Source: a sulfur-oxidizing endosymbiont of Gigantopelta aegis (GTDB taxonomy: Bacteria; Pseudomonadota; Gammaproteobacteria; GRL18). From it: 33,376 bases of DNA. Below the pieces are notes generated by a model. The model did not search any database and had not been told where the DNA came from. It saw nothing but the letters and a program-made list of their open reading frames with translations. A program made the translations under genes and the position numbers. The stretch covers positions 1 to 33,376 of the forward strand of contig NZ_JAEHGE010000006.1 of assembly GCF_016097415.1 (NCBI RefSeq), given 5' to 3'. Each line of letters begins with the position of its first letter. The first letter of the stretch is position 1. Below are positions 16,868 to 25,072 of the stretch, in pieces.

Positions 16868-17731
16868 TTAAGCTATTTCCTGCTGTATTTCATAATCGAC
16901 TGGTGACAAATAATCATTAGCCGAATGAAGTCGCTCCCGATTATAAAATACCTCAATATATTCAAATATTGCCTGCTTTGCTTCTACTCTGGTTTTGAAT
17001 CGACAATGGTGCGTCAATTCAGTTTTCAAACTATGAAAGAAGCTCTCTGATACAGCATTGTCCCAGCAATTTCCTTTGCGGCTCATAGACTGAATTATGT
17101 TATGATCCGACAATATTTTTCTATGACTATCAGAGGCATATTGGCTACCTCGGTCAGTATGCCAAAGCAATCCATCCATTGGTTTACGCTTCCATATGGC
17201 CATCAGTAAAGCATCATTGACTAGCTTGGCTTTCATTCGCTCATCCATCGACCAGCCAACAATTTGCCTAGAGAATAAGTCAATGACAACCGCTAAATAT
17301 AACCAGCCTTCCTTGGTGGCAATATAGGTAATATCACCCACATAGTAGCGATCAGGTTGAGAGACAGTAAACTCTCTTTCCAGTAAATTTGGAGATATAC
17401 GCTTATTATGCTTGGAATTAGTCGTCGCTTTAAAGCGTCTCTTCGTTTTACAAAACAAACCGGCTTTTTTCATTAATCGACCAATTCTCCGGCGGCTTAT
17501 ATGAACGCCTTTTTCAGCCAGTTTTCTTTTTAAGACGACGGGTTCCATAAGTCTTGCGACTGTCTTCAAACAGTTTTTTAGCTGCTCAGTAAGCGCTTCA
17601 TTTTCTTTCTCTCTATCCGTTTTAGGAGAGCTAACCCAATCATAATAGCAACTACGGGAAACATCCATAAAACGGCACAGAATCGTTACCGGGTAATCTT
17701 TAGCCTGATCAGTTATCCATGCGTACTTCAC
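16868..17731 (-). CDS. IS3 transposase OrfB (copy A), N-terminal motif scrambled
   Basis: 287-residue DDE integrase-fold transposase. The catalytic parts are present: [25 protein letters not shown] and [16 protein letters not shown] run of A shortened from 7 to 6 and a compensating extra A about 50 nt later replace [20 protein letters not shown] (seen in copy B) by an unrelated stretch, erasing the YGTRRL element typical of IS3. The frame looks full length but the protein is probably defective. GTG start, overlapping orfA. Confidence 0.85.
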   Translation of the reverse strand: MKYAWITDQAKDYPVTILCRFMDVSRSCYYDWVSSPKTDREKENEALTEQLKNCLKTVARLMEPVVLKRKLAEKGVHISRRRIGRLMKKAGLFCKTKRRFKATTNSKHNKRISPNLLEREFTVSQPDRYYVGDITYIATKEGWLYLAVVIDLFSRQIVGWSMDERMKAKLVNDALLMAIWKRKPMDGLLWHTDRGSQYASDSHRKILSDHNIIQSMSRKGNCWDNAVSESFFHSLKTELTHHCRFKTRVEAKQAIFEYIEVFYNRERLHSANDYLSPVDYEIQQEIA

Positions 17732-18029
17732 AAAGTTTCCCTTGCAAAGTACGCTGTGGCCTTTTTAATAAATCACGCTCCTGAATCACTTTTGCCAATT
17801 CTTTTTTCAGACGTTTTACTTCATCATAAATGTGTTCATCACTTCTATTGGCTACCGTCTTCACCGGTTTGGAATATTTACTGATCCAGGTATGTAGAGT
17901 ATTTACATTAACACCTAGCTCCCTGGCAGTCTGAGAAACGGGTTGATCCGTCTCATTAGCTAATTTGACAGCTGATTCTTTAAATTCTGATGTATAGCTT
18001 TTGTTCGGTTTTTTTGTTTGATCATTCAT
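17709..18029 (-). CDS. IS3 transposase OrfA (copy A)
   Basis: 106-residue helix-turn-helix protein that binds IS ends. The N-terminal half ([32 protein letters not shown]) is the HTH, followed by a coiled-coil ([20 protein letters not shown]). From there the frame runs into [10 protein letters not shown] instead of the family-typical [12 protein letters not shown], which appears in the -1 frame. The cause is A5G where IS3 elements normally have A6G. Confidence 0.88.
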   Translation of the reverse strand: MNDQTKKPNKSYTSEFKESAVKLANETDQPVSQTARELGVNVNTLHTWISKYSKPVKTVANRSDEHIYDEVKRLKKELAKVIQERDLLKRPQRTLQGKLCEVRMDN

Positions 18030-18095
18030 TTTAGGTCACACTTTTTATCTTTTAGTTATTTTAAGTTGTGTGTCCGGTTAAGTATAGCCACATTA

Positions 18096-18816
18096 TCCTT
18101 ATAAAAATTCATTTGTTGGAATATTAGAAAGGAAGTCAGAGTGTCAAGTTAAAAATTATGGCGTATCGAGTTATAGTCCTATTTTTTACTTGCTTCAATG
18201 GCAACAACAAATTAAAAAACTCAAGCCGTCTCTGGTTATTGTCCAATTGTATAGTAATGATATTGCCTCAGATAGCGAATATTTGAAAACAGCAATAAAG
18301 AACAAGCAAGGCGATATTATAGCAATACCCGGCCCAAAAAATGACTGGCTAAGACACCAACTTAGAAAGTCCTATTTAGTACGTTTTCTGCGCAAGGTGC
18401 AATTGCAATTGCAATGGGTCTATAACAACAAAGATAAAAAGAAAGTTGTCGTGGCTGGAATGGTAGAAGAAAATCCTGATATCACCACTTTCAGTGGCAA
18501 TTTGATTAAAACGCTGGCTCAAGAAGTACGGGCATCGGGTGCACAGTTTGCGCTGACCATTATCCCATCTAAATTTCGCATAAAGCAACACACCTACAAA
18601 TCTGACACACTGCAATTTTCTGATAAATGGCGACTATTTTCTCAACAAAATGACATCCCTTTTATCGATCTTACAAAAGCCTTTACCACCGAAACCGCTA
18701 AAGGTAGTCAGTTATTTTTTGAGCGGGACATACATTTTAATAAGAATAGCCACAAATTAGCGGCTTCAGAGTTAACTAGAGCCTATCCTGAATTATTTAA
18801 CAATTCACCACTTTAG
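18096..18816 (+). pseudogene. SGNH/GDSL hydrolase-like protein, 3' part
   Basis: Resumes the hydrolase in the correct frame directly after the TCC duplication: YKNSFVGILERKSE, then the Gly block VKNYGVSSYSP, the Asn block LVIVQLYSNDI, and the catalytic Asp-His pair FFERDIHFNKNSHKLA near the end. All four SGNH blocks are therefore present across the two parts. An internal ATG at 18190 could give a 208-residue product, but it lacks the Ser block. No damage other than the IS is visible, so precise excision would restore the gene. Confidence 0.85.
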
Positions 18817-18918
18817 AATAAGGTATAAATAAAGGGTGCAATAGCAAAATCAGATTAATAGGCGGTGGCACTATCATTACTAATAATCATATCGATTGAA
18901 TTTCATGTAAAAAACATA

Positions 18919-18957
18919 AGTGATAATATTATACAAATACCTGCTATATTTATTTAA
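18919..18957 (+). pseudogene. 3' fossil of a second DUF4143 gene
   Basis: Reads SDNIIQIPAIFI then stop. The last 13 codons of the DUF4143 ATPase read SDKIIQIPAVFI then stop. The underlying 44-nt blocks (16193 and 18919) differ at six positions, mostly silent or conservative, as expected for a former coding copy. Nothing of the rest of the gene is recognisable upstream. Confidence 0.7.
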
Positions 18958-18962
18958 TTGCT

Positions 18963-19715
18963 CTACTTAAACAAATATTGTTTCAGCCGGTTCTTTACTT
19001 TACCTACGACAAACAAAAGTAGTGAAAAAGAAATACCATTATCTCTGGCTGCTTTTATAATTTCTTTATTTTGTGTATAAATATTGCTCAAAGAATGGTT
19101 TGAAACACCACCCATGCGCATTTTCACCCATGTCCGTGGAATATAATGACTACGAATTTTATATTTTTCTAAAAAACGTAGCATGATTTCAATGTCATTA
19201 CCCATTTTATAGCTCAGTGAAAACAGACCATATTGCTCATATATGCTTTTTTTAACATAAAATGTTGGATGAGGAGGCGCCCAACCTTGAGAGAATAATC
19301 CTGGAACAAATTCTGAAGATCTCCAGAAGCGAATAATTTTATTTAAATTTACTGGATCCACATACTCTAAATCAGCATAACAGGCATCCACATCTTTGCT
19401 CAACAAGTTTTTTGCCACTTGAGAAATAACGTCCGGTGATACCAAGACATCATCAGCATTGATAAAACCGATAACATCACCTGTTGCAAGGCGAATTCCC
19501 TTGTTCATGGCATCATAAATACCCGAATCCGGTTCTGAAAGACTATGACTAATTGTTGTAGCATATCTTTTCACGATAGACATTGTTTCATCTGTCGATT
19601 TTCCATCAACAACAATATATTCCAAATTATTATAATCTTGAACTGCGACCGATTCAAATGTCGCTTCGATGGTATTCTGACTATTATAGCAAACAGTTAT
19701 CAGTGAAATTCTCAA
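18963..19715 (-). CDS. family 2 glycosyltransferase
   Basis: GT-A fold transferase (250 residues), cytoplasmic face, adding a sugar to a lipid-linked glycan. The start MRISLITVCYNSQNTIEATF is typical; LEYIVVDGKSTDET follows, then EPDSGIYDAMNKGI and IGFINADDVL with the DxD-type metal site, and a later APPHPTFYVKKSIYEQYG acceptor segment. No transmembrane domain is visible. It is the last gene of the minus-strand glycosyltransferase run and intact, unlike its neighbour. Confidence 0.93.
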   Translation of the reverse strand: MRISLITVCYNSQNTIEATFESVAVQDYNNLEYIVVDGKSTDETMSIVKRYATTISHSLSEPDSGIYDAMNKGIRLATGDVIGFINADDVLVSPDVISQVAKNLLSKDVDACYADLEYVDPVNLNKIIRFWRSSEFVPGLFSQGWAPPHPTFYVKKSIYEQYGLFSLSYKMGNDIEIMLRFLEKYKIRSHYIPRTWVKMRMGGVSNHSLSNIYTQNKEIIKAARDNGISFSLLLFVVGKVKNRLKQYLFK

Positions 19716-19750
19716 AATAAAGCCTTAGTATAATAAATATCTTTAGTTTA

Positions 19751-20241
19751 CTATTTTTCCAGTAGTTTTAGAAATTTCTGCACCACCTCATCCCAACTCG
19801 CAGGAAGTTTAGCCAATGCAATCGACCAATCCGGTTGCCATCCAGTTGCTAATTTACATCTTAATAAAACAAGTGCTTTTATCGCTGACACAGGGTCATC
19901 AGGATCAAAGTAAATTGCCTGCTCTCCGCAAACACAATGTGCATAATCTAAGTCTGCACAAACAATTGGCAGACCACAAATCATTGCTTCAATTAAAGGT
20001 AATCCATAACTTTCAGTTAAGGAGGGGAAAAAAAGTGCATCCACAGACTGATAATACTCACCACATGCCTGACTAGATAGTCTCCCCAAATTATTGACCC
20101 ACATTGGAAAATGTCTTTTTTCCTCATATTTAAGTGTAATACACATTTCATTAATCAGTTGACTCGATTCCTCAAAGTTTTCCATGTCATTCAGAATCTT
20201 ATGATTTTTATGAGGGTAGCCTGCTGCCGGATAAAAAAGTG
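19751..20241 (-). pseudogene. family 4 glycosyltransferase, 3' part (split by IS1595)
   Basis: C-terminal domain of a GT-B glycosyltransferase: LFYPAAGYPHKNHKIL, VDALFFPSLTESYGLPLIEAM (the E-x7-E donor-sugar motif), ADLDYAHCVCGEQAIYFDP. The frame can be opened by a start inside the IS (MGNQA), but that fragment lacks the acceptor domain. Joined to the 5' part (21306-21908) after removing the IS and one 8-bp duplicate, it forms one 361-residue frame. Confidence 0.88.
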
Positions 20242-20278
20242 CTTGATTACCCACAAAGCTCCGCCATATTTCGATAAC

Positions 20279-20322
20279 TATACTATAATTATACTATAAT
20301 TATACTATAATTATACTATAAT
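20279..20322 (+). promoter_or_regulatory. four tandem 11-bp units, each ending in TATAAT
   Basis: TATACTATAAT is repeated four times without mismatch (20279, 20290, 20301, 20312). Each unit ends in a consensus -10 hexamer, the period is about one helical turn, and each junction forms the palindrome TATAATTATA. CTATACT and AGTATAG flank the array as an inverted pair (20278, 20326). It lies 31 nt before the transposase start and is most likely its promoter region or a repressor-binding array. No good -35 is visible. Confidence 0.7.
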
Positions 20323-20352
20323 TAAAGTATAGATTATGTGTGGAGTAGAATG

Positions 20353-21300
20353 ATGTCAAAAAATAAAATTCAGTTTCAAGAAGGTTATAGTTTATTTGAG
20401 CTTTTTAATGATTATGGCACTGACAAACAGTGCCGACAAGCCTTATTTAAATGGAAATTTCCTGATGGATTTGTTTGCCCAGAGTGTGGCAATAAGACTT
20501 ATTGCACTCTAGAACATCGCCATCTTTATCAGTGCCACCATTGTCATCATCAGACATCAGCAACCTGTGGGACAATATTTGATAGTACCAAACTGCCTTT
20601 ATCTAAGTGGTTTTTAGCGATTCATCTTATGACTCAATTGAAGACAGCGGTTTCAGCATTAGAATTAAAGAGACAGCTTAAGGTAAGCTACAATACAGCC
20701 TGGAGTATGAAACAAAAGATCATGCAGGTTATGAAAGAACGTGATGACAGTAAACCTTTATCAGGCATCATTCAAATTGATGATGCCTACTGGGGTGGTG
20801 AGCACAGAGGCGGCTCCAGAGGTCGTGGTTCAGAAAATAAAACACCGTTCGTTGCAGCCGTTTCTACTAATGAAGATGGACACCCGATTGCAATGAATTT
20901 AAATGTGCTTAAAGGGTTTAAATCCAGTGAAATAAAACGATGGGCACAAACTCATTTAACACCTGGAAGTACTGTTTACTCAGATGGGTTAAATTGTTTT
21001 CCTGCGGTTAAAGAAGCTGACTGTAAGCATGTTCCAATCGTCACGGGTGGTGGTGCGGCAAGTGTTGATAAAATTGAGTTTATCTGGGTTAACACTATGA
21101 TAGGTAATATTAAAAACTCTATGAAGGGAAGCTATCATTCCATTAACTCAAAACATTTACCTCGGTATCTTGCTGAATTTTGTTATCGGTTTAATAGACG
21201 CTTTAACTTAAAAGACATGATGCCAAGGTTTTTATGCGTGGCGATGAAAACGCCACCTATGAATGGAAAGCTCCTAAAAATGGCGGAGCTTTATGGGTAA
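20353..21300 (+). CDS. IS1595-family transposase
   Basis: About 315 residues. The N-terminal zinc ribbon is CPECGNKTYC...CHHCHHQTSATCGT. A helical region (KTAVSALELKRQLKVSYNTAW) and the ISXO2-like catalytic domain follow: IIQIDDAYWGGEHRGG (first Asp), VYSDGLNCF (second Asp), and WVNTMIGNIKNSMKGSYHSI with Asn in the usual position of Glu, as in this family, ending RYLAEFCYRFNRRF. ATG 20353 is preferred because GGAG lies 7 nt before it; the frame is open from a GTG at 20338. Full length and undamaged. Confidence 0.93.
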   Translation: MSKNKIQFQEGYSLFELFNDYGTDKQCRQALFKWKFPDGFVCPECGNKTYCTLEHRHLYQCHHCHHQTSATCGTIFDSTKLPLSKWFLAIHLMTQLKTAVSALELKRQLKVSYNTAWSMKQKIMQVMKERDDSKPLSGIIQIDDAYWGGEHRGGSRGRGSENKTPFVAAVSTNEDGHPIAMNLNVLKGFKSSEIKRWAQTHLTPGSTVYSDGLNCFPAVKEADCKHVPIVTGGGAASVDKIEFIWVNTMIGNIKNSMKGSYHSINSKHLPRYLAEFCYRFNRRFNLKDMMPRFLCVAMKTPPMNGKLLKMAELYG

Positions 21301-21305
21301 TCAAG

Positions 21306-21908
21306 AAAAAGTGTTAATTTTGTATGTTTATTATAGTTAAATGGCTTATCCCAATTTTTGGCATGTAAAAAGTCATTATCGGGAGCAGGTTGGGGAATAA
21401 CGACAATTCTATCTCTTAACTCAGGGTAACTCTGCTCTAATTGCTCTTTCATCACAATAGTCTGAACAATCATTTTTCTAACAAATTTTAAGTTATAACG
21501 AAATAGTAAACGTAATATTTTAAACTTGAAAGTCATGCCGGTATTTTTATTAATGTGAGGACGGATAAGATTTGGCTGGTGAAACAAAACGACCTGATTT
21601 TGATAATTTCGCAAAGGAATATCACCTAAAACAATTAACTGCTCTGTACCAGGAAAATAAAAATGAGGAAAAAGACATTCAAATAACCTAGAGAGAGAGT
21701 TAGGCAGTACACGTCTCAGAGTTACTGTTGAAACCTTAAGACGATGACAATAAGGCAATTGCTCAGGGCAGGCGACCAGCATTTCATGCGAGTTTATTTT
21801 TGTTATCGCATTAATAAAAGCGCCCACAACTTGAATGGCTCCCAACCCCGTGACATTACTCGCATGAACCAACAACTTAACATTAGCGGTATTCTTTTTT
21901 GACTTCAT
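21306..21908 (-). pseudogene. family 4 glycosyltransferase, 5' part
   Basis: N-terminal, acceptor-binding half: VKLLVHASNVTGLGAIQV with the Gly-rich loop, EMLVACPEQLPYC, QVVLFHQPNLIRPH, MIVQTIVMKEQL and IVVIPQPAPDNDF. The frame enters the IS and stops a few codons later (21291). The 201 codons here plus 160 sense codons after the IS give 361 residues, a normal GT4 length, with TKLTLF running directly into YPAAGYPHKNH. The gene is intact apart from the insertion. Confidence 0.88.
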
Positions 21909-21937
21909 TAAACATACTCAGATAAATATATTTCAAT

Positions 21938-22981
21938 TCATATTTTTTTTATTGTATTTAAATAACTATTCACTTGTTCCGTAAAGCGTTTATCAAAATC
22001 AACGAGTGAAACGCTTTTATGCAATTTCTTATAGTTTTCCAATTCAGAGATGTCCTGCAATGCTTTTTTTAAACTGTCTTTGCTACTTGTATCGACTATC
22101 AAACCGCCTTTACAGGCAACTAATAAATCAGCTATACAACCAACTTGATTTGAAAGAATCACAGGCAAACCATAAAAGAGCGCCTCTTCAACGACTAAGC
22201 CCCATGGTTCACTATGCGAAAGCAATAGGAGTACATCATGCTGTAAATAAATCTTCTGAATTTCATCATTAGGTATATTAGCAATAAATTTAACATTATT
22301 GCCAGCAATTTCCTTCAACTTCTCTTCCAAGGGACCATGGCCTAGAATGGTAAGATAAAAGTCTGGGAAATTTTTAAAAGCATTTATTAAGAAAAATAGA
22401 TTTTTTTCGACGGACAAACGGCCAACATATAAAAACCGGCCATTAAAATGATTGTCAATTTTTTCAAGACCATTTTTGTTAATTAAACCCACACCTCCCG
22501 TAACAATAACATTTCCAGAAAAGTTTAGTGCTTCAAGCAATTGTTTATGTCCGATTCCAGAAACAAAAGCGATTGACAATCGAGAAACAAAAAAACGTTT
22601 GATATAACCTTTTATTCCAGAAGGCGTACTATCATGTATTGACGACTCAACCACAACAGCATTTTTCTTCTTTCGATTCGTTAAGATAGTCAACCAATAT
22701 TCCTGAGCGTCCCAACCGCCCACCACTACTTTAAAGTAGTTAATTGACCTCATCAGTTTTAAAAGCTTAAAACCATTTAAAAACCAATTGCGTTGTTCAT
22801 AGGCATGTTGGTCAATGATTTTGTAATCGAACAGCATTTCACCGTTAAAAAAATCAGCCTGACGAACCTTCGAACCAGCACTTAAAAAAATTACGTAAAT
22901 ATTGCATTTTTTGGCGAGCTCATTATACAAATTAAGCTTGTAAAATGAGGGGATATTAGTAATAAATAAAAAATCATACAT
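21938..22981 (-). CDS. family 4 (GT-B) glycosyltransferase
   Basis: 347-residue retaining glycosyltransferase, probably cytoplasmic. The N-domain starts DFLFITNIPSFYKLNLYNEL; VVVGGWDAQEYW follows. The C-domain opens with RFLYVGRLSVEKNLFFLINA and contains LTILGHGPLEEKLKEIA and the donor-binding LLLLSHSEPWGLVVEEALFYGLPVI cut here at SEPWGLVVEEAL (E-x7-E). The protein is full length and undamaged. It lies 30 nt upstream of the split GT4 gene, likely the same transcript. Confidence 0.92.
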   Translation of the reverse strand: MYDFLFITNIPSFYKLNLYNELAKKCNIYVIFLSAGSKVRQADFFNGEMLFDYKIIDQHAYEQRNWFLNGFKLLKLMRSINYFKVVVGGWDAQEYWLTILTNRKKKNAVVVESSIHDSTPSGIKGYIKRFFVSRLSIAFVSGIGHKQLLEALNFSGNVIVTGGVGLINKNGLEKIDNHFNGRFLYVGRLSVEKNLFFLINAFKNFPDFYLTILGHGPLEEKLKEIAGNNVKFIANIPNDEIQKIYLQHDVLLLLSHSEPWGLVVEEALFYGLPVILSNQVGCIADLLVACKGGLIVDTSSKDSLKKALQDISELENYKKLHKSVSLVDFDKRFTEQVNSYLNTIKKI

Positions 22982-23002
22982 AGGATGTAAACTTTAAGTT
23001 AA

Positions 23003-23371
23003 TTATTCAGAAATTTGAAACAGGTATTTTTTTATATAATATTTAAACAAAATCCATTGTTTAATCATGGCCAATATAATAATTGGCGCTACTTGATGAT
23101 GACGTTTTATGGCATCATATTCATCATAAATTTCCAATATTCTACCGCTCCCAACCCCACCGGCTTTCCAATTTGAAATGATAATATTTTTACTAATCAA
23201 CTTGGGAAAATTACTGTAATATCGAAGCAAATGCTCATAGTCCATACAAAAACGATTGTTTACATCAAATAAGCCATATTGTTCAAATAATTTTTTATGG
23301 GTAAAAAGTCCCTGATGTGGTAGTGACATTTTAAAAAGAAGGCTGCTTTTTTTAAAGCTTCTTAGATTCAA
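23003..23371 (-). pseudogene. family 2 glycosyltransferase, C-terminal fragment
   Basis: Only about the last 120 residues of a GT2 enzyme remain: SLPHQGLFTHKKLFEQYGLF, FCMDYEHLLRYYSNF (Asp of the acceptor region) and NWKAGGVGSGR, then a basic C-terminus. The nucleotide-binding half, NxDD included, is absent; upstream the frame hits a stop and then the 30-bp palindrome and IS remnants. The listed start is a TTG and is probably not used. Loss of this gene shortens the polysaccharide assembly set. Confidence 0.82.
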
Positions 23372-23420
23372 CTCATAAGTGCAACACTATTTGGTTGTAT
23401 TTGTGATATTTGCTGGTTTA

Positions 23421-23492
23421 TCGCTGGCTCATGAAATTCCCGGGGTGGCCGAGCGTAGCGATGGCCACCCCGGGAATTTCATGAGCCAGCGA
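23421..23492. repeat. perfect 30-bp inverted repeat with 12-nt loop
   Basis: Arms 23421-23450 and 23463-23492 are exact reverse complements; the loop is GAGCGTAGCGAT. The inner half is GC-rich, unlike its surroundings. A smaller GCGCC/GGCGC stem follows directly (23494-23510 region), then an A-run. It can form a very stable hairpin or cruciform. It lies at the broken end of the GT2 fragment. A REP-type or transposon-derived element is likely; no coding function is evident. Confidence 0.85.
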
Positions 23493-23546
23493 CGCGCCTG
23501 ACGGCGCTACTAAAAAAATCATAAGTACAGCAATGATTTGCTCGAA

Positions 23547-23580
23547 AAAATGGCCAATTGCTTGTAAAATCGGCCATTTT
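23547..23580. repeat. 9-bp stem-loop beside IS remnant
   Basis: AAAATGGCC (23547-23555) pairs with GGCCATTTT (23572-23580) around a 16-nt loop. The outer A/T ends make it a possible bidirectional terminator shielding the glycosyltransferase fragment from IS transcription. Confidence 0.4.
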
Positions 23581-23679
23581 CTCCTGCAAGAGTAAAGTGA
23601 CTTATACAGTGGACCCCATTGTCAAGACAGCTTTCTCAAATATTAAGATATAATTCTGTTGGTTATTTATAGTATTAGT

Positions 23680-23772
23680 CTTATCCACATATCCACAGGT
23701 CTGCCAGTAGTCCAGAGACGCTTGCGATATATCTCAGGGCTACTGGCTTGGCCTGTGGATATGTGGACAAGG
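23680..23772. repeat. long imperfect hairpin containing DnaA-box-like sequences
   Basis: Arms 23680-23710 and 23740-23772 pair over two blocks (CCACATATCCACAGG with its complement, and GCCAGTAG with CTACTGGC). The left arm contains TTATCCACA, the consensus DnaA box; the right arm, on the other strand, TTGTCCACA. It lies between the orfB stop and the terminal repeat of the second IS3 remnant. Confidence 0.6.
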
Positions 23773-23802
23773 CGGTTGCCAGTAAAGTTGATTATCCTCT
23801 CA

Positions 23803-24441
23803 TCATGCTGCCCGTTTTAAGTCTGGAACAACTTCTTTCATCACGCCATAGATCTCTGCAGGCGTTTTTCCACCGTGTGTACTGTGTGGTCGTTCATGGT
23901 TGTAAAACTCAAAATATTCCTTTAATGAGCTCTTTAGCTCATCAATACTTTGGTAATCCTTGAGGTAAATTTCCTCATATTTTACACTTCGCCAGAGTCG
24001 TTCAATCATAATGTTATCCATTGCTCTGCCTTTGCCGTCCATGCTGATTTTTATATCATTGGCCTTTAGAACACCTGTAAATGCTCTGCTAGTATATTGA
24101 GCACCTTGATCCGTATTGAAGATTTCTGGCTTTCCATATCGTCGCAGTGCTGTTTCCAGACTACTGTTTCCATGCAGACTACTGATACAAAAGCTTTCTT
24201 CCATGCTGGTTGACACTTCCCAGGACAGCACCAAAACGGCTATCTCCAGTCCATAACAGCACTTAGGTAGACAAATCCATGTGGCATCCGTAAATACGTG
24301 ATATCTGTGCACCAAACCTGGTTATTCACCCCTATTAATATCAATTCCTTTGAGCAAATATGGATAGAGGTTATTTACTTTGCAAGGCTTGCTGGTATTG
24401 GGACAAATAATTTTGGTGCCACTAAAAACCAATCCCATTGA
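23803..24441 (-). pseudogene. IS3 transposase OrfB remnant, frameshifted
   Basis: The C-terminal part is readable in one frame: RRYGKPEIFNTDQGAQYTS (second catalytic Asp), DGKGRAMDNIMIERLWRSVK (Glu), FYNHERPHSTHGGKTPAEIY. Upstream, CTDITYLRMPHGFVYLSAV with the first Asp is in another frame, and PNTSKPCKVNNLYPYLLKG in a third, so at least two frameshifts are present. The N-terminus is cut at 24441. Confidence 0.85.
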
Positions 24442-25072
24442 TATGATCCGACAATATTTTTCTATGACTATCAGAGGCATATTGGCTACCTCGGTCAGTA
24501 TGCCAAAGCAATCCATCCATTGGTTTACGCTTCCATATGGCCATCAGTAAAGCATCATTGACTAGCTTGGCTTTCATTCGCTCATCCATCGACCAGCCAA
24601 CAATTTGCCTAGAGAATAAGTCAATGACAACCGCTAAATATAACCAGCCTTCCTTGGTGGCAATATAGGTAATATCACCCACATAGTAGCGATCAGGTTG
24701 AGAGACAGTAAACTCTCTTTCCAGTAAATTTGGAGATATACGCTTATTATGCTTGGAATTAGTCGTCGCTTTAAAGCGTCTCTTCGTTTTACAAAACAAA
24801 CCGGCTTTTTTCATTAATCGACCAATTCTCCGGCGGCTTATATGAACGCCTTTTTCAGCCAGTTTTCTTTTAAGACGACGGGTTCCATAAGTCTTGCGAC
24901 TGTCTTCAAACAGTTTTTTTAGCTGCTCAGTAAGCGCTTCATTTTCTTTCTCTCTATCCGTTTTAGGAGAGCTAACCCAATCATAATAGCAACTACGGGA
25001 AACATCCATAAAACGGCACAGAATCGTTACCGGGTAATCTTTAGCCTGATCAGTTATCCATGCGTACTTCAC
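24442..25072 (-). pseudogene. IS3 transposase OrfB (copy B), C-terminally truncated
   Basis: Best-preserved N-terminus of the copies: [21 protein letters not shown], including the YGTRRL element lost in A and frameshifted in C. It keeps [12 protein letters not shown] and [11 protein letters not shown] but ends at SDH, so the catalytic Glu block is missing. About 211 of 287 residues remain, followed by a few read from the neighbouring remnant. Confidence 0.88.

Larger units (their letters stand above)
16772..18095 (-). mobile_element. IS3-family insertion sequence, copy A (1,324 bp)
   Basis: Ends were set by comparing the copies in this window. The orfA-side end reads TAATGTGG inward and the orfB-side end reads TGATGTGTCA inward. 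TCC is directly repeated at 16769-16771 and 18096-18098, a 3-bp target duplication normal for IS3. About 195 nt between the terminal ten bases and the orfB stop, present in the other copies, are deleted here, which removes most of the orfB-side inverted repeat. This copy has probably lost mobility. Confidence 0.92.
20242..21305 (+). mobile_element. IS1595-family insertion sequence (1,064 bp)
   Basis: The ends are inverted repeats starting CTTGATTACCCA and continuing with AAAGCTCCGCCAT, at 20242 and, reversed, 21305. AAAAAGTG is directly repeated at 20234-20241 and 21306-21313, an 8-bp target duplication as known for IS1595. It carries one intact transposase and looks active. It interrupts a GT4 gene. 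Confidence 0.93.
23610..24441 (-). mobile_element. remnant of a second IS3-family element
   Basis: Runs from a terminal-repeat-like TGGACCCCATTGTC at 23610 through a decayed orfB to 24441, where copy B of the first IS3 element abuts. The orfA end and inverted repeat on the far side are missing. The sequence is unrelated to copies A-C beyond family level. Confidence 0.75.

Noticed and set aside
16443-16871. 142-residue complete protein
   Set aside because: Its last ~33 codons are IS3 sequence; it is the 5' part of the split SGNH gene.
20242-20250. GTAATCAAG/CTTGATTAC flanks of the IS1595 element as a target duplication
   Set aside because: They are inverted, not direct, and belong to the terminal repeats; the true direct repeat is AAAAAGTG just outside.
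20279-20322. Short CRISPR-like array
   Set aside because: The units are contiguous with no spacers and only 11 bp.
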